From Fidelibacterota bacterium REDSEA-S14_B6 (lineage in GTDB: Bacteria; Fidelibacterota; Marinisomatia; Marinisomatales; S15-B10): 10,477 bases of DNA. Of this stretch, positions 1 through 5,767 are shown one piece after another. Where the stretch lies: contig LUOC01000077.1 in the NCBI GenBank assembly GCA_001626655.1, positions 1-10,477 of the forward strand, written 5' to 3'. Below the pieces are notes generated by a model. That model saw nothing but the letters and a program-made list of their open reading frames with translations, searched no databases and was not told where the DNA came from. How positions within the stretch are numbered: the first letter of the stretch is position 1; the number at the start of each line of letters is the position of its first letter. The translations under genes were made by a program, and so were the position numbers.

Positions 1-72
1 TTTCTGCAGTTCATCGAGCCGTGCATCCTCGTAGTCGGGATGGACGATATAGAGTGTTTCGTAGTATCTCAT
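1..72 (-). CDS. rpsF: 30S ribosomal protein S6, N-terminal 24 codons (runs off the window)
   Basis: Only the start of this gene is present. The reading frame begins at an ATG (72-70) and gives MRYYETLYIVHPDYEDARLD followed by ELQK before the window edge. The opening, with the pattern M-x-x-Y-E-x-x-Y-I-V-x-P, is the first beta strand of ribosomal protein S6, a small-subunit protein that binds 16S rRNA together with S18. An AAGGAG ribosome binding site lies at 83-78, five bases before the ATG. The gene follows the hppA stop codon by 15 nt. The rpsF position after pth matches the common prs-rplY-pth-rpsF order, which supports the call although only 24 residues are visible. Confidence 0.85.
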   Translation of the reverse strand, partial: MRYYETLYIVHPDYEDARLDELQK

Positions 73-87
73 TCCAGCTCCTTCATT

Positions 88-1218
88 CTATCCGATCAGT
101 GGCGCAATCACCAGTGATACAACGGACATCAGTTTGATTAAGATATTCAGCGACGGGCCGGCGGTATCCTTGAACGGATCACCCACCGTGTCACCCACGA
201 CGGCGGCCTTGTGTGCGTCGCTCCCTTTTCCGCCGTGTGCGCCGCTCTCAATATACTTTTTAGCGTTATCCCACGAGCCGCCTGCATTCGCCATAAAAAT
301 GGCGAGGAGAACGCCGCTCACCGTCACGCCTGCCAGCACGCCGCCAAGCATTTCGGGATCATTCAGGATGAGCCCGAAAAAGACAGGCGTAATCACCGCC
401 AACAGGCCCGGAGCGATCATCCGTCTGATGGCTGCCGCCGTGGCGATATCGACGCACCGAGCATAGTCGGCCTTGGCGTTCCCTTCAAGCAGCCCGGTGA
501 TTTCTCTGAATTGCCGGCGCACCTCTTCAATCATCTCGAATGCCGCTTCGCCGACCGCCTTCATGGCAAACGATGAAAAGAGAAACGGCAGAGCGCCGCC
601 GATCAGCAAGCCTGCCATAACTGTCGGCTGCATGATATCGATCGCGCCGAGACCAACAGTTGTCTGATACGCACTGAACAGCGCCAGCGCAGTCAGAGCC
701 GCGGAACCGATAGCAAACCCTTTCCCGATGGCCGCGGTCGTGTTGCCGACAGCATCTAGTTTGTCTGTTCTCTCCCGGACTTCCGGCGGAAGTTCAGCCA
801 TCTCCGCACATCCGCCCGCATTGTCGGCGATTGGCCCGTAAGCGTCCACCGCCAGCTGGATGCCCGTGGTGGAGAGCATTCCGAGGGCCGCGATGGCGAT
901 TCCGTAAAGACCGGACAACTCATAAGCCGCCACGATGGCCAATGCGATGCTGAGCACAGGCAGGGCCGTAGACTGCATCCCGTTGGCGAGACCGGCAATA
1001 ATGTTAGTCGCCGAGCCCGTTTCACTGGACTTTGAAATATACCGGGCTGGATTTCTCGACTCTGCCGTGTAGTACTCCGTCAGCGTTCCGACGAGAATCC
1101 CCGCCACAAGTCCCGCAATGGTCGAACCGAATATGTCAATCCCGCGCACCGCCTTCTCACCAAAATAGACAGTGTTCGGGACAAAGTAATCAATCAGGAA
1201 ATAGCTGACAATCAGCAT
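88..1218 (-). CDS. hppA: hppA fragment 3: C-terminal two-thirds of the pyrophosphatase
   Basis: This is a 376-residue open frame from an internal ATG. Homology extends further upstream, to about 1302, where IGTFFVRTKEGGNPQSALNI is read in the same frame. It carries the EYYT motif with its membrane Glu, GLYGIAIAALGML, DAYGPIADNAGG, GNTTAAIGKGFAIGSAA, EVRRQFREI, ANAGGSWDNAKKYIE and GDTVGDPFKDTAGPSLNILI, ending APLIG at the stop. It shows no further damage. It lacks its own evident strong ribosome binding site at the internal ATG, as expected for the remainder of a broken gene. Confidence 0.75.
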   Translation of the reverse strand: MLIVSYFLIDYFVPNTVYFGEKAVRGIDIFGSTIAGLVAGILVGTLTEYYTAESRNPARYISKSSETGSATNIIAGLANGMQSTALPVLSIALAIVAAYELSGLYGIAIAALGMLSTTGIQLAVDAYGPIADNAGGCAEMAELPPEVRERTDKLDAVGNTTAAIGKGFAIGSAALTALALFSAYQTTVGLGAIDIMQPTVMAGLLIGGALPFLFSSFAMKAVGEAAFEMIEEVRRQFREITGLLEGNAKADYARCVDIATAAAIRRMIAPGLLAVITPVFFGLILNDPEMLGGVLAGVTVSGVLLAIFMANAGGSWDNAKKYIESGAHGGKGSDAHKAAVVGDTVGDPFKDTAGPSLNILIKLMSVVSLVIAPLIG

Positions 1219-1247
1219 CAGGATGCCGGCGCCGTAAGTGCCGATGT

Positions 1248-1796
1248 TCAGCGCCGATTGAGGATTTCCACCCTCTTTTGTCCTGACAAAAAATGTGCCG
1301 ATCCCGCCGCAGCCGCCAGCACCATAGCGCCGATAATTGAACCGACATACGATTCAAACAGGTCAGCGCCCATGCCCGCGACATCACCAACATTATCGCC
1401 GACATTGTCCGCGATTGTGGCAGGATTTCGAGGATCGTCTTCGGGAATTCCCGCTTCTACTTTCCCCACGAGGTCTGCTCCCACATCAGCCGCCTTGGTG
1501 TAGATTCCGCCTCCCACTCGGGCAAACAGCGCAATGGAGGATGCGCCCATAGCAAAGCCTGAAAGTAACGTCATCACGTGCTCAAGATCGGCGTTGGCCT
1601 CGAGCCCTCCGTAAAGATAGAACAGCGAACTGAGCCCGAGAACACCGAGGCCTACCACACTCATTCCCATTACTGATCCGCCGGCGAAGGCGACGGAGAG
1701 GGCTGCATTGAGGCTCGTCTGGGCCGCCTGCGTCGTCCTGTTGTTTGCGGCGGTGGCAACGCGCGGCCGCCACCATACTGGTGTTTTGGGAAGCAT
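1248..1796 (-). CDS. hppA: hppA fragment 2: pyrophosphate-binding core, in a shifted frame
   Basis: Family sequence resumes at RVATAANNRTTQAAQ (from 1763) in a frame offset from fragment 1, and runs to GAMVLAAAAG at about 1303. It contains the helix with GGSVMGM, the RVGGGIYTKAADVGADLVGKVE metal-pyrophosphate site, and the D-D-P-R-N-P-A-T-I-A-D-N-V-G-D-N-V-G-D run. The first 11 residues of the open frame (before the RVAT motif) and the last 17 or so are out-of-frame translation. The catalytic residues I can check in this part are intact, so the fragment looks recently separated rather than decayed. Confidence 0.7.
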   Translation of the reverse strand: MLPKTPVWWRPRVATAANNRTTQAAQTSLNAALSVAFAGGSVMGMSVVGLGVLGLSSLFYLYGGLEANADLEHVMTLLSGFAMGASSIALFARVGGGIYTKAADVGADLVGKVEAGIPEDDPRNPATIADNVGDNVGDVAGMGADLFESYVGSIIGAMVLAAAAGSAHFLSGQKRVEILNRR

Positions 1797-2010
1797 TTCC
1801 CCACGCTAGAAGGGCCGCCACAGCAACTACAAAGATGGCCAACACTTTGTATTCCCTCGACAGGAATGCCATGGCTCCTTCTCTCACCGCCTGTCCAATC
1901 TCAACCATTTTCTCGTTCCCGGGGTCTTGCTTGTTGACCCACGAGGATCTGATCAGCGCAAAAACAAGCGCCACAATTCCAGCAACAAAAACAATTCCAA
2001 AAGTTGACAT
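1582..2010 (-). CDS. hppA: hppA fragment 1: N-terminal transmembrane segment, out of frame after about 1765
   Basis: This open frame begins MSTFGIVFVAGIVALVFALI, a typical first transmembrane helix of membrane pyrophosphatases. It continues with the conserved cytoplasmic linker (EKMVEIGQAVREGAMAFLSR) and the start of helix 2 (VLAIFVVAVAALLAW). After the residues TSMVAA (to about 1765) the translation turns into arginine- and cysteine-rich sequence unlike the family and ends at 1582. Only 2010 to about 1765 is therefore authentic coding sequence in this frame; the remainder is read-through in the wrong frame. Confidence 0.7.
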   Translation of the reverse strand: MSTFGIVFVAGIVALVFALIRSSWVNKQDPGNEKMVEIGQAVREGAMAFLSREYKVLAIFVVAVAALLAWGNASQNTSMVAAARCHRRKQQDDAGGPDEPQCSPLRRLRRRISNGNECGRPRCSRAQFAVLSLRRARGQRRS

Positions 2011-2591
2011 TACTGAACTAACTCCTCTCTGTTTAGCCGATTGAACTCGGCCATCGTTTTTTCAAGTCCGTTAATCAGGATTCCCTCCGCCGCATCAGCG
2101 CCGCGTTGAACCATCTCCAGAGCCAACGGCTGATCCTCTTTCCGAAACGGTTTAAGCACATACCCTTCCGCCGGCCTCATCTCTTCATCCGTCCCGATCC
2201 CCATTCGAATCCGCGGGAACTCCATCTCCCCCAGATGATAGATGATTGACTCCAACCCGCGGTGGCAGCCGTCCCCTCCACGAGGGCGAATCCGCATGGC
2301 GCCGAGTGGAAGGTCCACATCATCCACGATGATGAAAAGACCTGACAGATCTATCTCCCACCGCCGATGGGCCTCATTCACAGGTACACCGCTGATGTTC
2401 ATTCCGGAGGTCGGTTTCACAATAAGGATACTCCCACTTGATGGTGACTCGGCAAAGACATAGTCGCCTTTGCCGGGCCTGAACGACAGGTTTCTCCTGC
2501 GGGCGATCTCATCCGCCACCCAGAATCCAAAGTTGTGTTTGGTCCGGGCGTAGTGGTCACCAACATTTCCCAATCCAACGAAGGCAATCAC
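2010..2591 (-). CDS. pth: Peptidyl-tRNA hydrolase
   Basis: Pth cleaves peptidyl-tRNA released prematurely from ribosomes and recycles the tRNA; it acts as a monomer in the cytoplasm. The 193-residue product is normal length. It shows GLGNVGDHYARTKHNFGF at residues 6-23, with the binding Asn9 and catalytic His19; KPTSGMNISG at 59-68, with Asn65; VDDVDLPLG at 89-97; and FPRIRMGIG at 125-133. Two family positions are unusual: Pro is Val in GLGNVG, and the GHNGL motif reads CHRGL (His110 kept, Asn replaced by Arg111). The start is a GTG (2591) that overlaps the rplY TGA by four bases (GTGA), which suggests translational coupling. The stop codon overlaps the hppA ATG by one base. Confidence 0.95.
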   Translation of the reverse strand: MIAFVGLGNVGDHYARTKHNFGFWVADEIARRRNLSFRPGKGDYVFAESPSSGSILIVKPTSGMNISGVPVNEAHRRWEIDLSGLFIIVDDVDLPLGAMRIRPRGGDGCHRGLESIIYHLGEMEFPRIRMGIGTDEEMRPAEGYVLKPFRKEDQPLALEMVQRGADAAEGILINGLEKTMAEFNRLNREELVQ

Positions 2592-3277
2592 TCGGATTCA
2601 CTCTCCTGGCTTTCGCCGGCTTCAGCCGATTCTCCACCTTCCTCCGCAGCACCCTCTTCACCTTCAGTCACTTCGCCCTCTTCACCTTCCAGAATTTCAC
2701 CTTCTTCAAGAACAGGTTCTTCGATGACTTCTTCTTTCGGCATCTGAACCGAAACAACGGTGATGTCCGGGTTGGTAAGGATTTCTCCATCTTCAATAGA
2801 AAGATCGGCGACGTGAACACTGTCTCCCAACTCTAACTCTTCTACGTTAATATGGATCGCGTCAGGCACTTTCGTGGCGAGACACTGAATCTCCACTTCC
2901 GTGATGTTTTGAGTCATGACGCCGCCGGCCTTCACACCGGACGCTTCCCCTTCCAGAACAACAGGGACAGACAGACTGATCTTATCAGTCAGGCTGACAC
3001 CGAAAAGATCGACATGGATAATCTCTTCCGTCACGGGGTGATATTGAATCTCTTTGAAAATGGCGTGCAGCTCCTCTCCGCTCACATTAACGGAATAGAC
3101 GTGAGACTGAGAGTGGAGCGCATCATGGAGATGCCGCTTCTCAATCGAAAAAGTTACGGGCTCATGTTTCGCCGAATAGAAGACTCCCGGGACATTCCCC
3201 AGATGCCTTACCTCTCTGGCCGCTTGGTGCCCGACCGTTCCGCGTTTTTCCAGTTCAAGTTTGAACTCAGTTGCCAT
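2588..3277 (-). CDS. rplY: 50S ribosomal protein L25 / general stress protein CTC, with long acidic tail
   Basis: L25 binds 5S rRNA in the large subunit; the long CTC form has an extra C-terminal beta domain. The 229-residue product matches the long form. Residues about 1-93 are the 5S rRNA-binding domain (GNVPGVFYS and HPVTEEIIHVDLFGV are recognisable). Residues about 95-180 are the TL5-type C-terminal domain (VPVVLEGEASGVKAGGV, VPDAIHINVEELELGDSVHV). The last 45-50 residues are a Glu/Gly-rich, almost purely acidic tail, partly made from a repeated EGEEG unit. The start ATG at 3277 follows GGAGG (3287-3283) by five bases and lies 12 nt after the prs stop. The gene overlaps pth by four bases. 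Confidence 0.95.
   Translation of the reverse strand: MATEFKLELEKRGTVGHQAAREVRHLGNVPGVFYSAKHEPVTFSIEKRHLHDALHSQSHVYSVNVSGEELHAIFKEIQYHPVTEEIIHVDLFGVSLTDKISLSVPVVLEGEASGVKAGGVMTQNITEVEIQCLATKVPDAIHINVEELELGDSVHVADLSIEDGEILTNPDITVVSVQMPKEEVIEEPVLEEGEILEGEEGEVTEGEEGAAEEGGESAEAGESQESESE
2652..2689 (-). repeat. Two 14-nt direct repeats inside the rplY acidic tail
   Basis: The plus-strand word ccctcttcaccttc occurs at 2652-2665 and again at 2676-2689, a spacing of 24 nt or eight codons. On the coding strand it specifies the repeated EGEEG unit of the L25 tail. The whole-codon period means copy changes would keep the frame. Confidence 0.85.
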
Positions 3278-3289
3278 TAGTACCTCCGG

Positions 3290-4222
3290 TTAGACGTTGA
3301 ACAGAGCGCTGACAGATTCACCGCTGTGGATATTCTCAATCGCGTTGGCGAAGAGGCCGGCGACAGAGATCACCTCGAGTTTGTCAAAGCGCTTTTCCTC
3401 CGCCACGTTTACGGTGTTCGTCACAATTACTTTTTCGATGGACGAGGCAGAAATCCGTTCCTGGGCATCCGCCGAGAAAAGACCGTGCGTCGCGAAAGCA
3501 ATCACTGAGGCGGCGCCGTTCTCAACAGCCGACTCGGCCGCGCCGATCATACTTCCTGCTGTATCGATCATATCATCTATCACAATTACCTGTTTATCTT
3601 TCATATCGCCGATAAGATGCACGACCTCCGCCTTGTTCGGAGAGGTTCGCCGCTTATCGATCAAGCCAAAACCGACGCCGAGCCGTTTGGCGTACGCCTG
3701 AGCCATGGGCCCCCTGCCCACATCGGGAGCGAGAATCACGGTCTTCTCCGGATGGAGGTCATATTCACCGAGCCTCTTGAACATCGTCTTTCGTGCATAA
3801 AGGTGATCAAAGGGGATATGGGTGAATCCCTGAATCTGCGCTGAGTGGAGATCCATGGTGAGCACCCGTCCCGCCCCCACACTGGACAGCATATCCATAA
3901 CGACTCGGGCAGAGATCGGGACCCTCGGCTGATCTTTTCTGTCCTGCCGAGAATAGCCGTAGTACGGAATTACCGCCGTAACACGGTCTGCCGAAGCTCT
4001 CACCGCCGCGTCGATCATCAAGATCAGTTCCAGGATATTCTCCGCCGGCGGATGCGTGGACTGAACGATAAAGACATCCTGCCCCCGGATATTCTCTTCA
4101 AACTTCACCCACAGTTCGCCATCGGCAAACTGACGGAAATTGACATCGCCCATCTCGATACCGAGATGCTCTACAATCTCAGTTGCCAGCGGTTCGTTTG
4201 ATCTTCCACTAAAAACTTTCAT
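3290..4222 (-). CDS. prs: Ribose-phosphate pyrophosphokinase (PRPP synthetase)
   Basis: Prs makes 5-phosphoribosyl-1-pyrophosphate from ribose 5-phosphate and ATP, the precursor of purines, pyrimidines, NAD, His and Trp. The 310-residue length is standard for class I enzymes. It shows FADGE at residues 32-36, YYGYSRQDRK at 87-96, DLHSAQIQGF at 124-133, the DKRR flexible-loop motif at 189-192, and the PRPP-binding loop VIDDMIDTAGS at about 214-224. The usual PVNDN segment is represented by THPPAEN, a common variant. The ATG at 4222 has GAGGA upstream with good spacing. Only 17 nt separate the start from the 3' end of tRNA-Gln, so the gene is probably co-transcribed with the two tRNAs. rplY follows after 12 nt. 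Confidence 0.97.
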   Translation of the reverse strand: MKVFSGRSNEPLATEIVEHLGIEMGDVNFRQFADGELWVKFEENIRGQDVFIVQSTHPPAENILELILMIDAAVRASADRVTAVIPYYGYSRQDRKDQPRVPISARVVMDMLSSVGAGRVLTMDLHSAQIQGFTHIPFDHLYARKTMFKRLGEYDLHPEKTVILAPDVGRGPMAQAYAKRLGVGFGLIDKRRTSPNKAEVVHLIGDMKDKQVIVIDDMIDTAGSMIGAAESAVENGAASVIAFATHGLFSADAQERISASSIEKVIVTNTVNVAEEKRFDKLEVISVAGLFANAIENIHSGESVSALFNV

Positions 4223-4239
4223 CTGTTTTCCTCATTCTG

Positions 4240-4310
4240 TTGCCGGGCTTGGATTCGAACCAAGATTAACGGCTCCAAAGGCCGCGGTCCTGCCGTTGGA
4301 CGACCCGGCA
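4240..4310 (-). tRNA. tRNA-Gln (anticodon TTG)
   Basis: The 71-nt coding-strand sequence folds as a complete cloverleaf. The acceptor stem is TGCCGGG with CCCGGCA, the D stem GTCC/GGAC, and the anticodon stem GCGGC/GCCGT (one G-U pair) around loop CTTTGGA. The T arm is CTTGG-TTCGAAT-CCAAG, and the discriminator base is A. Anticodon TTG at positions 34-36 reads Gln. No CCA is encoded: the discriminator is followed by CAG, so CCA must be added enzymatically. It lies 29 nt after the discriminator of tRNA-Asn in the transcript and 17 nt before the prs start codon. Confidence 0.96.
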
Positions 4311-4338
4311 AATCTCTCGGACCAGCTTTGCTTTTCCA

Positions 4339-4413
4339 TGGCTGGGATGGTAGGATTCGAACCTACATCGTCCCGGTTAACAGCCGGGCGTCATGCCGTT
4401 AGACCACATCCCA
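4339..4413 (-). tRNA. tRNA-Asn (anticodon GTT), with encoded CCA
   Basis: The mature body (4413-4342) is 72 nt. The acceptor stem is TGGGATG/CATCCCA, the D arm GTCT...TGAC with a T-T mismatch, and the anticodon stem CCCGG/CCGGG around CTGTTAA. The T arm is GTAGG-TTCGAAT-CCTAC, and the discriminator is G, as usual for tRNA-Asn. Anticodon GTT reads Asn. The next three bases are CCA (4341-4339), so the 3' end appears to be encoded, unlike the neighbouring tRNA-Gln. The 5' end starts 18 nt after the ispE stop codon. A GTT anticodon makes it a substrate of the queuosine pathway to which queA, upstream in this cluster, belongs. Confidence 0.96.
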
Positions 4414-4431
4414 ATTCTAGCTGAGATCTGA

Positions 4432-5280
4432 TCAGTCTGTCACGGGAGAGGCTATAGAGGATTGGAAGGAAGGGAACTGCCGCCGTCCACGTTCCGCCGC
4501 GGCATGATCCTCAAAGATTCCAAACACAGTCGAGCCACTACCCGACAGACTGGCAAACTGCGCCCTGGCATTCATGAGCCGTCTCTTCAAATCACCAATC
4601 TCTGGATATGTCCGAAAAACCAAAGATTCAAAATCGTTCTCAAACAACGTCCCGGAGGAGTCCCACACATTGCGGGGCTCTAACGGGGCGGGGAAGTTAC
4701 CGGTACCAAATCCGCCGGACAAGGCGTTTTTCACCTCTCCGTACGCCCATGCTGTTGAGATCTTTGTGGACGGGAAAAGAAGCAGAATAGCACCGATCGG
4801 CGGCACCGCTACCGGCGTCAGTTCGTCCCCGATGCCCGCGGCGTACTGACAGCCTCCGGCCAGGAAAAAGGGGACGTCGGCTCCCAGCGACACCGCGATC
4901 GCTTTCAGTCTGTCCTCATCGAGCTTAAGATCGAAGAGAGTGTTCACTCCCTTTAACGTTGCGGCGGCGTCGCTTGAGCCTCCGCCCAGTCCAGCACCCA
5001 CAGGAATTCGTTTTTCAAGATGAACCGAAATGCCGTTTATCTCGCCCACCTCTTCGCTTAGAGCTTCGACGGCTCTAACACAAAGATTGGTTTCGTCCAG
5101 CGGGAGGGACGGATCGGAGCAGGTGAAAGATAACGCTCCTTCCACTCTGTCAAGAGTAATCTCATCTGCGAGAGAAATCTCCTGAAAAATGGTTTCCAGA
5201 GTGTGATAACCGTCCGGCCGTTGTCCGGTTATCTTAAGCCCAATATTAATCTTAGCCCTGGCGCTGACGGTGAGTGCGAT
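4432..5280 (-). CDS. ispE: 4-diphosphocytidyl-2-C-methyl-D-erythritol kinase (probable ATC start)
   Basis: IspE phosphorylates CDP-methylerythritol at the 2-OH using ATP, the fourth step of the MEP isoprenoid pathway. From the chosen start the protein has 282 residues, the normal length. It shows AKINIGL with Lys10, PVGAGLGGGSSDAAATL at 93-109 (the GHMP-kinase ATP loop), GADVPFF with Asp135, and ASLSGSGSTVFGIF near the C-terminus. The frame has no ATG, GTG or TTG between 5359 and the conserved core. An ATC at 5280-5278 sits seven bases after a perfect AGGAG and gives (M)ALTVSARAKINIGL, as expected for the family. The alternative is the ATG at 5361, which would add 27 residues and overlap ispF by 71 nt. 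The gene follows the ispF stop by 10 nt and precedes tRNA-Asn by 18 nt. Confidence 0.93.
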   Translation of the reverse strand: MALTVSARAKINIGLKITGQRPDGYHTLETIFQEISLADEITLDRVEGALSFTCSDPSLPLDETNLCVRAVEALSEEVGEINGISVHLEKRIPVGAGLGGGSSDAAATLKGVNTLFDLKLDEDRLKAIAVSLGADVPFFLAGGCQYAAGIGDELTPVAVPPIGAILLLFPSTKISTAWAYGEVKNALSGGFGTGNFPAPLEPRNVWDSSGTLFENDFESLVFRTYPEIGDLKRRLMNARAQFASLSGSGSTVFGIFEDHAAAERGRRQFPSFQSSIASPVTD

Positions 5281-5292
5281 GGGCTGGCTCCT
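5278..5292 (-). promoter_or_regulatory. ispE ribosome binding site with ATC as the apparent start codon
   Basis: AGGAG at 5292-5288 overlaps the ispF TAG stop. A seven-base spacer is followed by ATC at 5280-5278, exactly where the IspE family begins. No standard start codon occupies that position, which is why the ATC start is preferred over the distant ATG at 5361. Confidence 0.6.
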
Positions 5293-5767
5293 AGGTTGTG
5301 GTAACAGTTGCGATTGCCATAGCGCCCACCCCGTCTCCGCGCCCGGTGAATCCGAGACCATCGGTCGTGGTTGCTTTCACGGAAACGGCGTTCGGTTCAA
5401 CACCCATTTCAGCAGCGAGGAGATTCCTCATCTCTTCAAGGTAACCGCTGAGACAGGGAGTCTCAAGAATGACCGTCGCATCGACATTGGAAATCTCAAA
5501 TCCCGCATCCCTTATCACTTGCACTGCGTGCGAAAGAAATTGGAGGCTCGACGCCCCTTTCCACTGTTCATCCTCGCTCGGGAAATGGGTGCCGATGTCA
5601 CCACAGCTCGCCGCTCCAAGCAGGGCATCAACGATGGCGTGAGTAACAACATCTCCGTCAGAATGACCCACCGAACCTTTCTCGGAAGGGACTGTAACAC
5701 CGCCGAGGATGAGTGATTCCCCCTCCGCAAGACGGTGAACGTCGTAGCCGATGCCAGTCCTAGTCAT
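5291..5767 (-). CDS. ispF: 2-C-methyl-D-erythritol 2,4-cyclodiphosphate synthase
   Basis: IspF converts CDP-methylerythritol 2-phosphate to the cyclic diphosphate and CMP, the fifth step of the MEP pathway; the enzyme is a Zn2+-dependent homotrimer. The 158 residues from the chosen ATG include GIGYDVH at 5-11 (Asp9 and His11 metal ligands), GHSDGDVVTH at 34-43 (His43 third ligand), DIGTHFP, and the C-terminal KATTTDGLGFTGRGDGVGAMA. An upstream ATG at 5803 would add 12 unrelated residues. The ATG at 5767 has GGAAG close upstream and matches the family start. It overlaps the ispD stop by eight bases (ATGACTAG). Fused IspDF proteins are known in some bacteria; here the two are separate but overlapping. 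Confidence 0.96.
   Translation of the reverse strand: MTRTGIGYDVHRLAEGESLILGGVTVPSEKGSVGHSDGDVVTHAIVDALLGAASCGDIGTHFPSEDEQWKGASSLQFLSHAVQVIRDAGFEISNVDATVILETPCLSGYLEEMRNLLAAEMGVEPNAVSVKATTTDGLGFTGRGDGVGAMAIATVTTT

Larger units (their letters stand above)
88..2010 (-). pseudogene. hppA: Membrane-bound ion-pumping pyrophosphatase, K+-dependent type, broken by two frame-changing deletions
   Basis: Membrane pyrophosphatases hydrolyse PPi and pump H+ and/or Na+ across the membrane. The family signature residues are spread over three pieces in two reading frames. The first break is near 1761-1767 and the second near 1300-1307; at each, conserved sequence stops and resumes in another frame with residues missing. 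The core is otherwise well conserved: DVGADLVGKVE (about 1487-1455), the DNVGDNVGD stretch, DNAGG, GNTTAAIGKG (about 747-718) and GDTVGDPFKD near the C-terminus. Alanine after GNTTA, rather than GNTTKA, marks the K+-dependent class. The Asp of the Thermotoga SLDILIK motif is Asn here (SLNILIK), as in plant vacuolar H+-pumping enzymes; I do not assign ion specificity. The start ATG overlaps the pth stop by one base (TAATG), with GAGGAG upstream. As written the gene cannot give a full protein. It may be a real pseudogene or a sequence/assembly error. Confidence 0.85.

Noticed and set aside
88..2010. Programmed frameshifting to join the hppA frames
   Set aside because: Conserved residues are missing at both junctions, not just shifted, and no slippery heptamer is seen there; deletion or sequence error explains it better.
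5281..5361. 27-residue N-terminal extension of IspE from the ATG at 5361
   Set aside because: The added residues resemble no IspE N-terminus and overlap conserved ispF sequence; the family start and the AGGAG point to the ATC at 5280. Kept only as an alternative.
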